Positions 33,553-46,460 of a stretch of DNA of 64,000 nt are shown in pieces. Origin of the DNA: Ailanthus altissimus (lineage: Eukaryota > Streptophyta > Magnoliopsida > Sapindales > Simaroubaceae); the NCBI GenBank assembly GCA_946807835.1, contig OX327691.1, positions 14,931,688 through 14,995,687 on the forward strand, given 5' to 3'. Position numbers and translations under genes: made by a program. Each line of letters begins with the position of its first letter. Positions within the stretch are counted from its first letter, which is position 1. The notes beneath the pieces are model-generated. The model saw only the letters and a program-made list of their open reading frames with translations. It searched no databases and was not told the DNA's origin.

Positions 33553-35402
33553 TTAATTCTTTATGTCTCAACATTTACCTATATTTCTTAATCAGCTTTT
33601 TATTGACTTAAGTATCGGATGATTTTTACTAGAGATCACCATTAGTATAACCATAATCGACTCTTTTGTGCAACAAGCTCTAGCCACTAAGAGACCTTTA
33701 GAAAAGAATAATGACGATCCATCTAAATGCTAGAACCATTTTCTCATAGATACAAAATCAACTTTGGTCAAAGACTTCAGGTTCGACTTTAAGTTTAACC
33801 TAGAAGCTTAAATCCATTATCAACTATTTGACGTTATCTGTGAGAAATTGTATAAAAAATCATAAAGATTAATAAAAGTAAATAAGAAGAACACCCAAAA
33901 AAAAAGACAACAACAAGAGACAAAGATTTAGACTATAGCACATTAGGGAACTTTAATTTAGAAAACCGCAATGAGAAGTGAGTGAGATCATCAAGAAGAA
34001 GAATCTAGTCATCAAGAAAAACTCTAAGGAGACTCAAACTTAATACAAAGACTATTAAAAGAACTAGAAAATGCTTGAGAAGAAAGAGAAAACATGAAGA
34101 AATTCTTAAAAGATATGCTGAACATACAACAGAGAAAAAAAAGAAAATGATAGCCTTATAAACAAAATGATAGACCAGTACGAGTGACAAGTGTCCACAG
34201 GGCTCCCACACCAATCGATTTTATTGGAATGAGCTATAGACTCACTCGAAAATAAGAAAGCAAAAAAAGGTACAAGATAGAGAGCTCCATAAAATGCAAG
34301 AATCTAGACCATTAAATGAAAAATACCATGAGAGGTATAAAACTCGCCATCACAAGCCATGTAATTTTTTTAATTATTTAGATATTTATTTATTTTGGAT
34401 ATTTCAAATATATATATTTTTAATATTTATAATTAATTTTCTTATGATATTTTAATTGCAATTATAGATATTGTAATAACGATTATAATTATGAATTACA
34501 ATTATAATTTGTTGATAAAAATTATTGATATTATTTCAAATGTGAAATTATTGGATACAAATACAAAAATAAATTATCAAAGTTACATCACTATAGTTAG
34601 TTACAATATATCTCAACTAGTTATAATTAGTAGATCTCTCGAGCCATGACGAATACAGATATAGTTTAACTAGAAGAAGGACTAAGTGAGACTGTGAGAG
34701 TTCTCAAGTTGATGGCTGAACAAAAGACTAGATGAGAGTTCTCGAGCTGTATAATAAAAAGAGACCGAATGAGAGTTCTTAAGAAGTTCTAGCCACCATC
34801 CACTGCCCACTAACTTGAACTTTCACCTTACTTTACTATTCCAACCTCACATTGGCTACTTCAACCACCACTCACCTGTTGCCTGCCGCCTTTTTTTTAA
34901 ATTTATTTTAAAAAAATTTAAAATATGTCCATAGGCATAATCCAATGAGCTTACCGTGTTGGCATGAAACAACACATGGGCCCATGTTGGATTGTGGCCC
35001 AGGCAGTCGTGCTTGGGCCAACACTGCATGACACAGTTTTGTGCCGTGCCAACCAAGGCATAACGGCACACTTGGGTCAGATTTTTATGGACTATGTTGG
35101 TGTGGTACGACCCTCCTATCAACTCTAATTTTTTACATCTTAAAATTTGCCCATATTTTTTAATCAATCTTTTGTTAATTTAAGCATTAAAATTTTTTTG
35201 ACAAAGATCACCACCGACGTAGTTATAACCAGTCTCTTTTTTATAATAAGCAACCTCCAACCACTAGGAGATCTTTGAAAAGAGATCTTTGAAAAGAATA
35301 GGAGTGATTTATTTACATATTAAAATTATTTTTTCTAAAATATAAATTCAATTTTTGGTCAAATATTTCAAATTCGATCACAAAATTTAAAATTTGCTGT
35401 CA
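33553..35402 (+). mobile_element. Short non-autonomous LTR element, decayed
   Basis: A block at 33553-33826 recurs at 35126-35402. Shared words include CCTATATTTCTTAATCA/CCATATTTTTTAATCA, AGAGATCACCA/AAAGATCACCA and CTCTAGCCACTAAGAGACCTTTAGAA/CTCCAACCACTAGGAGATCTTTGAAA in part. Right after the left copy comes GACGTTATCTGTGAGAA, a degenerate form of the GGCGCCGTCTGTGGGAA motif found after the left LTR of many plant gypsy-type elements. The 1.3-kb interior has no pol gene. I infer a TRIM/LARD-like element; the outer ends are not defined. Confidence 0.5.
34885..35125. mobile_element. MITE-like GC-richer insert
   Basis: This block contrasts with its neighbours in base content and contains words such as ACATGGGCCCATGT and CAGGCAGTCGTGCTTGGGCC, typical of plant hAT MITE interiors. 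It adjoins an AT palindrome (AAATTTATTTTAAAAAAATTT). Its ends and target duplication are not clear. Confidence 0.35.
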
Positions 35403-37180
35403 ACAAAATAAAATAAATCATTACTGGTCCATAATGAAGCAAAGGACGAGGTCCTTGTAATGGATATGCTAGCAAGTGGAAAGTAGAAATCATAATTATC
35501 ATTAATTTTTTTCGCCCTTTAAATCTCTTAGGCAAGTATTATAATAAATAGCTTTGTAACTAATAGAGGAACCGCTTCAATTTCTGGCCAAGCTCTCTTA
35601 TGTATTAAATGTTTGAAGTAAAAATGTGAAATGACCCATGTTGCATTTTTCTTGTTTCTTTTTTCTTAATTTTCTACCTCTCTCATAACATATTTTCAAA
35701 CTCAAATTTAGTCTTTGTTTTTGTTTGATTGTTTTTTTTTTTTTGGGTGAGGAACCCTTTTTACAAATTATACGATGGGTTTCATGTAGCAACTTTGTAG
35801 TGCAATAATTTTAATAAGAGATGCGGAAAAAATGGATTGGTGGGATATTACAGAATGTCACTGCAATTATTGGGTTGGATGGGCATGAGGCGTCATAGGC
35901 TGTGCTATGGATAGGCAAGCAATCATGTCACAAAAGTCAAAAGTTATGTTGGAGTTTCCTTATTTTCAGGTCCATTTTCTGAGAGCGACCCTCAGCTCAC
36001 AGCTTATTACATTAATTTCAAACTGTGCACATCCCCAATTTATGAAAATAATTCTTTGTATCGAGTACTTTTTTGTGGGTGTCCGTGTCATTTTGAACTG
36101 GCAATGTCACCTATTGAGGACCGGGTATGGAGAATCTTGGGAGCCTGACAGCACTTTAAATTGAAGAAGAGCAGTTGGTTGATTTTGACGAGGGAAGCAG
36201 AATCAGCAACTTTGCTCCATCAAGGGAACTCAAATTTTCATCTTAAACATTTGAAGAAATAACATCTTTTGAGTTCAGGAAAATTTTGAGAAATTTGGCT
36301 AGGAGATCAGATTTCTGAAAATTGATTTAAGTTCTTCACGTTTGGGCCAGAATCATTGATCGATTTGCCTAGTAAAGCGAGTAACTGATGGTACCCAAAC
36401 TTAAATCATTTATTGATTAATTCATTATCGATCAAATGCTGCGCGGCTCGCCTTGGCCCCGTTTTATATTAACATAGTTTAAAATCAGAAAAATAATTGT
36501 TCAACCAATAAATTAAAAAAAGAAAAAGAAAAAGAAAAATAAGGTTGAAATCAGCGATTAAATCACTTTGCTTAGCTACGAACAATATGAAACTGAAAGC
36601 CACACAGCAATGCTATTAAATCAAAATAAAGGCCCTCAAATACTTGGGCTTTACAATAGCCTGAGCCTAAACCCAGTACCCTATGGGCCTATGACGTTTA
36701 ATTTTCGTAATCCCAAAGCCCAGTGAACCAAGGGCTTCGCAAACCGAAAGGGACGAATTCATAATGTAAATGTGAATGATAAGAAACCTTTATAGTTTAT
36801 ATTATGACATATGAAAAAAAATAAAAAAAGAAAAGGTGCCACGCTGGCCGGATCACAATCGTAGTTGACGTGTCAAATCAGGACTTGTCAACTCCAGATA
36901 TCTTTGTCCAAAGATTGGGTTTTGACATAAAGGGCAGTACACGTGTCCTATGTGTGAGTGATCGTGTGGCGAACATCTTACTTTACATCTCCATTCCAAC
37001 GACTGGGTGGACTCATTCTCAGTTCGAGTGAGATCCGAGTAGACCTCTGAAGAATACCAGGATATTCAAATATTCCATCAAACATATACATGTCTCTCTT
37101 TTATTTTACATATTTCAAATTTGTCTGGACCACATAATTCACTCAACACACGAAGTCTTTTTCTCTGTTAAGTTTTGTAA
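35403..37180. other. Intergenic DNA
   Basis: No gene is recognised. A 16-bp tandem duplication (AGATCTTTGAAAAGAG, near 35268-35299) lies at the border with the preceding element. Around 36840-36960 the DNA is less AT-rich and has ACGTG words (GACGTGTC, ACACGTGTCC), more than 1 kb before PsbS. Confidence 0.5.
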
Positions 37181-37194
37181 TTTGTTTTGACTTG

Positions 37195-37690
37195 TGTTAC
37201 GTTTTACATTAATTTTAAATATATAAAAGTGAGTATGTTAAATAAAATATATAAAAGTGAGTATGTAATATTATTTAACAGGTTAATTTTTAATGACAAA
37301 CATTCGATCAGTGATAAATGGTATCAAAATAAATTTAAATTCTCATTCATATGTAAGCTCTTAAAATTGTCTTAATAAAAATTATCATATAGGATGTAGG
37401 TCCCCTATACTACTAGGGAATGGGTAATACGAATCAAGTGTGTCTTAAAAATTCTGTGTCTTGCACTCCAATAGAGATTGTCACATGGATAGTGGGTCCT
37501 CTATCCCCGGAAGGATGAACAATACGGACTAAGTTGCTCCTTGAGTTTAGACCACACCGTGAGGAGGGCGTTACGTGATTGGATGAGAGAAAATGTCACA
37601 TCCCACATCGAATATAAATTAAATAAATTTTAAATATATAAGAGTGGTATGCAACATTATCTAATAAACTATTCTTTTAGGTCAATACAC
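37195..37690. repeat. Possible TRIM/solo-LTR debris
   Basis: TTTTAAATATATAAAAGTGAG..ATGTAATATTATTTAACAG near 37214-37282 is repeated as TTTTAAATATATAAGAGTGG..ATGCAACATTATCTAATAAA near 37627-37670. The second copy follows TGTCACATCCCACATCGAAT, a start typical of plant LTR/TRIM families. The block between them (37390-37590) is GC-richer and unlike its flanks. Element class and ends are uncertain. Confidence 0.4.
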
Positions 37691-38119
37691 TTGGCCTTGT
37701 TTTTTATTTAACTCAGTTGGGTCAACTCAGAAAACTCAGAAAGAATTCTTTGGCTACGATCATGAGGAAAAAAAAATTGAACATAATGACGTAATATGTC
37801 TGGCTTAAATTCCCCTTTAATTTAATTTATTTTTGTACAAGATCACAAGATCAAGTTGAGGCAGCTGAGTTGCCACTTGGTTTGCAAACTTTTGCTAAAT
37901 GTTGATACTTTGAAATTTCTATAATAAAATTTTTGTGCTGAAAACATTATCGCCACAATGGCAAAGTACAGAAGAGACGTGGACACTCTATTTGCCCATC
38001 ACTAATAATCCTGACAATCTGTAGTAATCCCAGTTTGTGCTTGAAATAGTAGCTAGCATTTAAGAAGATCGAAAAATGCTAGCTTAAGATATCAAACAGA
38101 GAGCAGTAACATATTCATC
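37691..38119 (+). promoter_or_regulatory. PsbS upstream region
   Basis: This is the proximal upstream region of PsbS. A GACGTGG G-box-like word lies at about 37976. I see no convincing TATA box in the last 100 bases. Confidence 0.35.
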
Positions 38120-39752
38120 ATGGCTCAAACTATGCTGCTCATGTCTGGCGTTTCTACTACCCATGCAGGGAATCTGAAGAGAGACTCTTTGCTTGCATTT
38201 CAAACCCAAAGATTGAGGCCTAAGCCATTCTCTCATCTTCTGTTCAGTCCCTTTTCTAATAATGATTATGCTGCTTCATCATCTAAGGCTTTTACTACTC
38301 TTGCTCTCTTCAAATCAAAAACCAAAGCCCCGCCTAAGAAGGTATTGCTTTTGTTGTTTTGTTTTTTTTTTTTTTTGGTGCTTTTCTTGTTGCTGATGTT
38401 GTTGAGATAGTTTTGATTCGATTTTTGGTTGTGTATAATATATGTAGGCTCCAGCGCCCAAGCCAAAGGTTGAAGATGGCATATTTGGGACCTCTGGAGG
38501 AATTGGTTTTACTAAGCAAAATGAACTCTTTGTTGGTCGTGTTGCCATGCTTGGCTTTGCTGTGAGTACTACTGCTTGCTTTCCCAACTAATATTGTATA
38601 TCTTATCAATTGACCAAAAATCAGCAGATTTCTGTTTTGTTTTTTTTAAGGGTTTTAAAAAACCTTGGAAGACTTAAAACTATAATTTGCAAGCTTATGT
38701 CCTTTGTAGGCTTCTTTGTTGGGCGAGGCAATAACTGGGAAAGGAATTCTATCTCAGTTGAATTTGGAGACTGGAATTCCAATCTATGAAGCAGAGCCAC
38801 TTCTTCTGTTCTTCATCCTTTTCACTTTGCTTGGAGCCATTGGAGCTTTGGGTGACCGTGGCAAATTTGTTGATGATACGACCCCGGCCACTGGCCTTGA
38901 AAGGGCTGTGATCCCTCCTGGCAAAAGCTTCAGGTCAGCATTGGGTCTCAAGGAAGAAGGTAAATTTACATCTATGAATTCTGATTATATTCATTACTTC
39001 TTTATTTGCTAAATCAATTCGTTTTGCATACATTGCCGAACCATTTCGTCTAATAAATTGAGGATTGTGTAAACGAAGCGCAAGCAAGCAACTGTTGATT
39101 GTTTAGAAAAAATAGATGTTGAACTCTTATTTAATAATTAGAAAAGTTTTGGTTAAATGATTATTCTAACAAATATTAGAGTTTGAGATTGTGTGATATG
39201 CTTTAAAGTCCAGACACGTGCCCATTTTGTCTCAATTAGTGAAACAATCAATTTTAAATTATATTTTTGGTCAATCTCTTACTCTCGATCTCAGTCTCAC
39301 CTAAAATGAACTGGTCTAGGTCTCCTTTGGATTCACGTTCTGTTTGTATTGGTTTCACCTGGTACTTGAGATCTTGCTTTTATTGGGAAATTAACCTATG
39401 TCTAAATTTAAGCAATGATCTAAAGGTCCAGTGACAATGAAGTTCAATTCTCTGGTATACCTTTCATTATTTGATACATGTGTAATTGTTTTTGATGCGC
39501 GAAGGTCCCATATTTGGATTCACGAAGGCAAATGAGTTGTTCGTAGGAAGACTGGCTCAGCTGGGCATAGCCTTCTCATTGATAGGAGAAATCATAACAG
39601 GGAAAGGAGCTCTAGCACAACTCAACATCGAGACTGGCATTCCCATTAGCGATATCGAACCACTTGTGTTGTTCAACGTTGCCTTCTTCTTCTTCGCAGC
39701 ATTGAATCCCGGCACTGGTAAATTTGTCACTGATGAAGACGATGAAGAGTAG
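38120..39752 (+). CDS. PSBS: Photosystem II 22 kDa protein PsbS, chloroplastic (four exons)
   Basis: PsbS senses low lumen pH and triggers energy-dependent quenching (qE) in the thylakoid membrane. Exons 38120-38341, 38448-38561, 38710-38959 and 39505-39752 join in frame to 834 nt, or 277 residues. The first roughly 60 residues are a Ser-rich transit peptide. The mature part is an internal duplication of the light-harvesting fold. Repeat one has FTKQNELFVGRVAMLGFA, GEAITGKG and LNLETGIPIYEAEP. Repeat two has FTKANELFVGRLAQLGIA, GEIITGKG and LNIETGIPISDIEP. The lumenal glutamates used for proton sensing (E122 and E226 in Arabidopsis) correspond to acidic residues of these two motifs (E132/E141 and E238/E247 here). 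The tail KFVTDEDDEE is normal. The start is the first ATG giving a transit peptide. No lesions were found. The fourth-exon acceptor (GCGCGAAG) has a weak pyrimidine tract. Confidence 0.97.
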
Positions 39753-42729
39753 ATGATCGTCAACTTTGTTTATGTTTATGTTTATCATAAACCTTCTAAT
39801 TTATTATTGATCATGTAAAAGATAATGCACTCTTTTTATGTCTCTTCTCTCTCTCATGTGAACCAGGAAAAGAAAATTCCACCAAAATTATGCACAAACG
39901 CGTTTCCCTTTCACGTTTTCATTTCTTTGAATTTAGTTCGTGTTGATCGGTCCATTCAATAAAATAACGTGTTTAATATGAGAAACTTGAATCCAAGAAA
40001 ATTATTAGAAGTTTCGAATGCGTGTTGGTGTTTCGGCCTTCCCACTTTTAACACGATTACTTTTTTATTTATAAATAAACTAATTTTTATTAAAGAAACA
40101 CAATTAAGATACAGTATTAGGAACTTTTGATAAAAACTATCGGAGAAATTAACATAACCCAAGAAGATATACTTGCACACATGAATTGCTTGACCCTATT
40201 CCCTTACTACCAAGGAAAATAACAATATCTTCGTCTCAGGAGTTCCTTTCAAAGAAGAGATTAATACAATCCAAATAACTCGAAAGCAAAAAAAAGGGCT
40301 CTCACACAAAAGGGAAAAAATATAAACCCAATACAAGCAACTAAAAACAATATTCACAGCAAATATAAAAAATAGTCAACAAATTTCAAATAAAATCTAG
40401 TACCAAGTAAATCTCAAATTGTACAGATGAATAACTAAGATTTAGTGCCCCCAAATAATATTTTATATTGTAAAAAAAAGTTAGTGGCTCCTAACCCTTT
40501 AGTAAAGAAGGACGATGACTGGGTTAAGGAGCTTGTCAACTATAAATCATAGGCTGCATCACTTCGGCGAGGCCTTAGCAAGGTCCAACGATACCTCGGT
40601 AATTGTCAATCTCAGCGAGCGTACGACTGTCGGCTAAACTCCAGAAAAGATGACGTGCACAATACAACCGATGAGGTTTGTGGAAAGACTCGCCAACAGA
40701 GAAAGGGCCAAACAAAAGCAAGGCTCGTAAAAGAGGTAAAAATGGCGGTGGTGGTGATAAAAAATTTGCTCAGCTGGAATCAACATACCCTAGCAGAGGC
40801 CGCAACTGCTCCAAGAGACCCTTAGCGGATTACCAGTCGAAAAAAGATGGAGAGATGAACTGAAACTTAGACAAAAATAAAAAATCAAAAAATTAAACTA
40901 ATTTAAGTAGAAGATCTAAACCTATAGGAAGAGAAAAGGAAAGAAAAAACCGCCGGAGAGGAGGCCGACCGATAAGACGACAGTGGCTGAAAAAGTTAGG
41001 TTGATGGGCTCAAAGCCAGGGAGAGAGAGAGAGAGAGAATTCTAGAGTTTTGTATTTGGCTCCACAATTACTTATTTTAATGTCCTCAACGTTGCATACT
41101 TTGTATTAGTTGGTGAAATTCAACAGCTAAATTTAATTGATGAGATACTATATAATAATAACAATAATAATCATAATGATAGTAATAAATGTTGAGATTT
41201 GTATATCTTAACGGCGTGCGCTGAAGCAATTCCAATAGTATTAGTGAACAACTAATAATTATTTACTCTTGTCAAAAAAAAAAAAAAAAAAAACCTCGTA
41301 TTTGTTTACTTATTTTAGAAAACGACAAACAATATTGAATTGATTTTTGTATCATACTATAATTTATTCAATTAAATGGAATCTATTTTCTAAAATTTTG
41401 ATTTAATCAACGAACTGATGCCAATAAGGAAAAAAAATCAATTGACAAATTAAAATATCAGTTTTAGAACTAACCATCGAATTTGCTCGTGTAAATGTCA
41501 TTTATCTTCTTATTAAATTAATTAATTATTAAAAAAATTTAATATTTGATAATATCCAAAAACTCATTTGTTATTATAACTGAAATAATATAAATTAATT
41601 TTAAAATGTTAGAATAATTTTTTATTTAAAAAATTAACAATTACGTCTTTATATTATTAAATAATAAAAATAAATTATATAAACAGTAAAATTAATATAT
41701 TTATACTATCAAATAATTAATAAAAATAATATAATAATTTATTATATTATAAATTATTATTTAATAGAAATGTTTGTATTTTTATTAAAATAAAAATATT
41801 CAATATTATTCGTCAATTTATTTTAACAAATACAAAAAAGTTATTAATTGTAACATAATATAAATTTATTGTTTACAAAATATTATTTAATTATTTAAAA
41901 TTATATTACACAATATTAATTTTATTGTTTAAATAATATACAGTTTATATTATAAGAAATATAGATAATTATTAATATTTTTAATAAAAAATTATTATAA
42001 TTCTCTAAAATTATTTATGTTATTATAGTTATAACAACAGAAAAATTTGTAAATATTAAAGAGATTTTTAATAGTTAAAGAATTTATTAGAAGGTAAACG
42101 GTAAATTCCCAGTCCGGTCGCATTAAAAGATCACACCCGCCATCTTCATTAGGGTACAAACACATTAAAACTTAGTCCTTTTATATAGATACTCATTTTT
42201 AGTCAAAACGTCGGTTATGCCTTGTTAAAGATAGTGTTTGTTTCTTTAAAAAATTATAAAAATAGAATTTACTCTTAAATATGAGAGAAATTCCTTATCG
42301 AAATACATATGATCAAAAATTTCTTTTATTATATTAAAGAGAGACTTCAACTCATACTCCCACTTCATTAAAAAATAATTTTAAAAAAAAAAGAAGAAGA
42401 AAAAAACCTTCCTTCACTTACCTAATTCTGAGTGATCCTAAAATACCCTCCAGGTTGACAAAAATCAAATTATGTTGTGAAGGTAGTGAAGGCATGATGG
42501 TGGATTTTGTCCCCTCTCACCTATTATAAATGTGTATAACTCTTTTATAATTTATTTATTTTTTTAAATTTTTTTTAAAGTGTTATAATATTTTATAGAG
42601 GCTTTTTTAGTATTTGAATTATCTTTATTATTTATTTATAATATATTATTAACACGATTTATTAACCTTAAAAATATTTTTAATAGATTTATAAATCTTT
42701 GCTCTTATGTCTTTGAAATTTTTTATATT
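39753..42729. other. Intergenic DNA with one GC-richer patch
   Basis: PsbS 3' UTR lies at the left. From 40480 to 41040 there is a GC-richer patch ending in a (GA)n run at about 41021-41038, then AT-rich DNA with a 20-base A run at 41274-41293. A short frame in the patch (40678-40863) does not look like a protein. The minus strand of the patch resembles the GC-rich leader of a plant LINE, but I cannot confirm it. From 41300 to 42700 the DNA is extremely AT-rich. Confidence 0.4.
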
Positions 42730-45700
42730 TATTATGGGTACTGGATTGCCAAGATGCACATCCAAATCAATAGTTTAAAAAAGATGATTGAAAAAGAAAA
42801 TAATGTGTTCTCGCAAAATAAGTTGAGAGTTTTGATTTTTCTTTGTCATCACTTACATGAGAGCTTAAAAAAATTAATATTTGATGGTAGAAGATTCACA
42901 GATCTTCTAAAAAAAATTTAAAAAAAGATATAATCATTAGAAATATTTGTTTCTTCCAAGAGCAAGACAATAATAGATAAAATTACGATTGCAAGATTAT
43001 AGAACTATTATTGAATATAATTATACTTTGTTCAAAATTATCTCACAACTGAAATTGTGTAGTGAGAAAGTTAAAGAATAAAATATATTAGAGAAGACAT
43101 TCTTAACTTTTTATTTATTTAATGTTGTTCTGCAAAAATAGTATTCCGAACGATGATTTAAAAAATACTTATAATTAATCTCATGTCTTCAGCTTACTGA
43201 ACAAATAATGAATTTTTATTGAAAAGCATAAATGATGTCCAACTAGTTCTTAACCAATCTCATAAGCGAATGTAAAAATTCATATCAAAATTGAACGTAA
43301 TTATGAAAAAAATGAGAGGATGCGATTATTACCCTCATGGTGGTCATGAATACTAAGAACAAAGAAACATTAAAATATGATAAAAACACCGAAATAAAGA
43401 TAATGGTGTGGAGAATAAACGTCCAAAGTATTATGAAAATATTTTGTTATCGATGTGGTATAAAAAGACATTTGTTACGTACATATCGTACTCTAAAGCA
43501 TCTAGTCAAACTTTATGAGACATCTTTCAAGGTAAAGAAAAAGATTATGGAAACAATTCTTGTTGATGACTCAGATCTTATAGATCTTACGTAGTATCTA
43601 AGTGTCTCTGATTTCTTTAAGGATAAACAAGGGAATACTGATCATTAAAGCTTTAAATATCTTTTATGTTAGATATTTGTTACATGTTTTGCATGTATAA
43701 AATGTAACATTTTGTAATACCGATAAAGAGATATAATTTTTTGTATGAATAAAGAAAGAATGTAACTTTTTATAATGTATTATCTTAATGTTTAATATAA
43801 AATTTTTTACATAAAGAATGAATTTTAGAGATAAATTGTCCACTTTAGAGAGAAAAATTGAAGATGCTTATTTAGCAGACACATGTAAATTTTGTCACTT
43901 AATAAAAATATTTGTATCGCTTGCTCACAAGGCGAACTTGTAGTCAAACCATCTCCTTATTTTTACAAATGATCCAAAGAGATATCTATGTATCAATTAA
44001 TCCACTAAGTTGACCTTTTGGCTATTTTATGATTTTGATTGATATATCTACACGATAGTCATATGTTTGTTTACTGTCAATATGAAATATTACATTTACT
44101 AGATTACTAACATAATTATTAAATTGAGGGCATCATTTTTCAGAATACTCTATTAGGACTATACGTTTAGATAATACTGATGAGTTTATATCTAAAACAT
44201 TTGATGAATATTGTACATCAATAGGAATCTTTATAGAATATTCTATGCCACATATTTATACACAAAATAGATTAGTAAGATCTTTAAATAAATGACTCTA
44301 GGTAATCACACGTACTTTATTGATGCACACACAATTACTAATTTTTTTTTGGAGTCACGCTATTTTACACACTGCACCATTAGTTCATTTTAGGCTCACT
44401 GTATATCATCAATATTCTTTATTACAACTTGTACTTAGTTATCAGTCTAATATATCCTATTTACGTATCTTTGATTGTATTATGTATGTGCCTATTGCAC
44501 CCTCACAACACATTAAATAGGATCTCAACACATTTGGAGATTTATATTAATTTTCACTCACCATCAATTATAAAATATCTTGAACCTTTGACGGATGATC
44601 TATTTACCACACGATTTGCGCATTACTATTTTGATAAGACAATATTCCAATCATTAGGGAAAAGAAAATTATCATATGAAGTAAGGCATGAACTTTCTTG
44701 GAAAATGACTACTGTGTCTTATTTGGATCCTTACACAAATCAATTTAAAAATGAGGTGCGAATGATTATTCATCTTTAAAGAATTACAAATGAATTACCT
44801 TGCGCATTTATAAATGTATTAAAAGTAACAAAGGCATATATACTAGCTGCCAATATAACAGCCTAGGTGATTGATCCTATAGAACAATCTAAACAAAAGG
44901 TAGTAAATGAATCGTCTATTATATGCCAAAAAATGTGGCAGGCCACTTGATTTAGAAAATATTATTCCGCGAAAGAAAAAGTGAAAAATCAAGATCCTGG
45001 TAAAAATGATGCTCGATCTAAGATATTCACATTTTGTAAATCATTAACATTGAAAGATTTAATAGTTCCTAAAGAAACACAAGTTCCTAAAGAGATATAC
45101 GTTTTTGACATAAGAGACATTAACCCTAGAGGGGCATAAAAATTTTAAAAAATAGTACAATTGTGCTTGCACAAGAAAAATGTAAAAATGTAACGAAATA
45201 ATTATCGACAATGTATTTCAATTTATAATAATTACTAAAATTATGAATGATGATTTTGAGCCACAAACTATTGATGAATGTAGAGAAAGATATGACTGGC
45301 TCTAATAGAAAGAAACAATTCAAGCAAAATTGATTTCTTTAACTAAACGTGAAGTATTTAGACTTATGAACACTCGAAGATATTAAACTCATAGGATATA
45401 AATAGGTTTTTATACAAAAACATAACAAAAACAACGAGGTTATTATATACAAAGTAATATTCGTTACTCAAGATTTTTCGTAGAAATTTGATATTAATTA
45501 TGATGACACTTATTCCTCTATGATGGACGCAATTACATTTCAATTTTTAATTAGTTTGGTAATTAAAAAAAAACTTGATATGCATCGTATGGATATAGTA
45601 ACAAATTACCTGTATGAGTTACTTGACAGAGATATTTATATAAAAATTTATGGTGGATTTAACATGCTTGAAGCATGTAATCGTAATTTATATTCAATAA

Positions 45701-46430
45701 AGTTATATAAGATCTTTGAATGGATTAAAAGAATTAGACGTATGTAATACAACTAGTATTAATAACTTAATATGTCCATGTGTATATATAAAGAAAGAAT
45801 CTGGGTTTACTATTGTGGCTGTATACGCGGATGATATAAATTTTATTAAGACTCCTAAAGAGTTCTTAAAGATTGCAAGATTATTAAAAGGAGAATTTGA
45901 AATGAAAGACTTAGAGAAGATTAAATATTGTCCCGACCTACAAATTGAGCATAAATCAAACGGAATCTTTATCCATCAATCTATCTATAAAAGATTCTAA
46001 AAAGTTTAAAGATGGATAAGACCCACCCATTAAGTGCCTCTATGATTGTTCAGTCTCTTGATTCTAAAAACAATTTATTCATCCTAAGAAAGATGATGAA
46101 AAAAATACTTGATCCAGAAATACTATGTCTTAATGTAATTAGTGCCTTATTATATCTAACTCAACGCACTAGACTAGACATAACTTTTACAGTAAACTTA
46201 TTAGTAAAATTTAGTTTGCACCAACTTGACGTTATTGAAATTGTGCCAACATATATTTTGTTATTTTCATGGAACAATATATTTGTTACTATTTTACTCC
46301 AATAAACCTACTAAAAATTCAGGTTTATTTAGTTTTATAGATGCTGGATACTTATTTGATCCCTATAAATCCCACTCACAAATGAGATATATGGTTACTT
46401 ACAACAATATAACAATCTCATGATGACCCA
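42730..46430 (+). pseudogene. Ty1-copia retrotransposon coding region, heavily decayed
   Basis: The plus strand carries collinear copia blocks broken by many stops and frame changes. Gag (MHIQINSLKKMIEKENNVFS) starts near 42750. A zinc knuckle CYRCGIKRHLLRTYR near 43445-43490 has Tyr in place of the last Cys, and is followed by LKHLVKLYETSFKVKKK. Integrase remnants (ISKTFDEYCTSIGI, IYTQNRLV) lie at 44180-44290. RT remnants (MDIVTNYLYELLDRDIYIKI) lie at 45587-45650. AVYADDINFIKTPKEFLKIA near 45820-45880 contains YADD in place of YVDD. FEMKDLEKIKYCPDLQIEH follows. RNase H (FSFIDAGYLFDPYKSHSQ) ends near 46430. The order matches a common plant copia lineage recognised from its knuckle and the following HLVxLYxxS motif. 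LTRs were not located. It is one of the oldest-looking elements in the window. Confidence 0.85.
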
Positions 46431-46460
46431 TAAAGCAAACCTTTGTTACCACCTCTTCTG

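Noticed and set aside
40678..40863. 61-residue basic frame
   Set aside because: It is short and of low complexity, with no homologue I recognise. The region was kept only as an unassigned segment.
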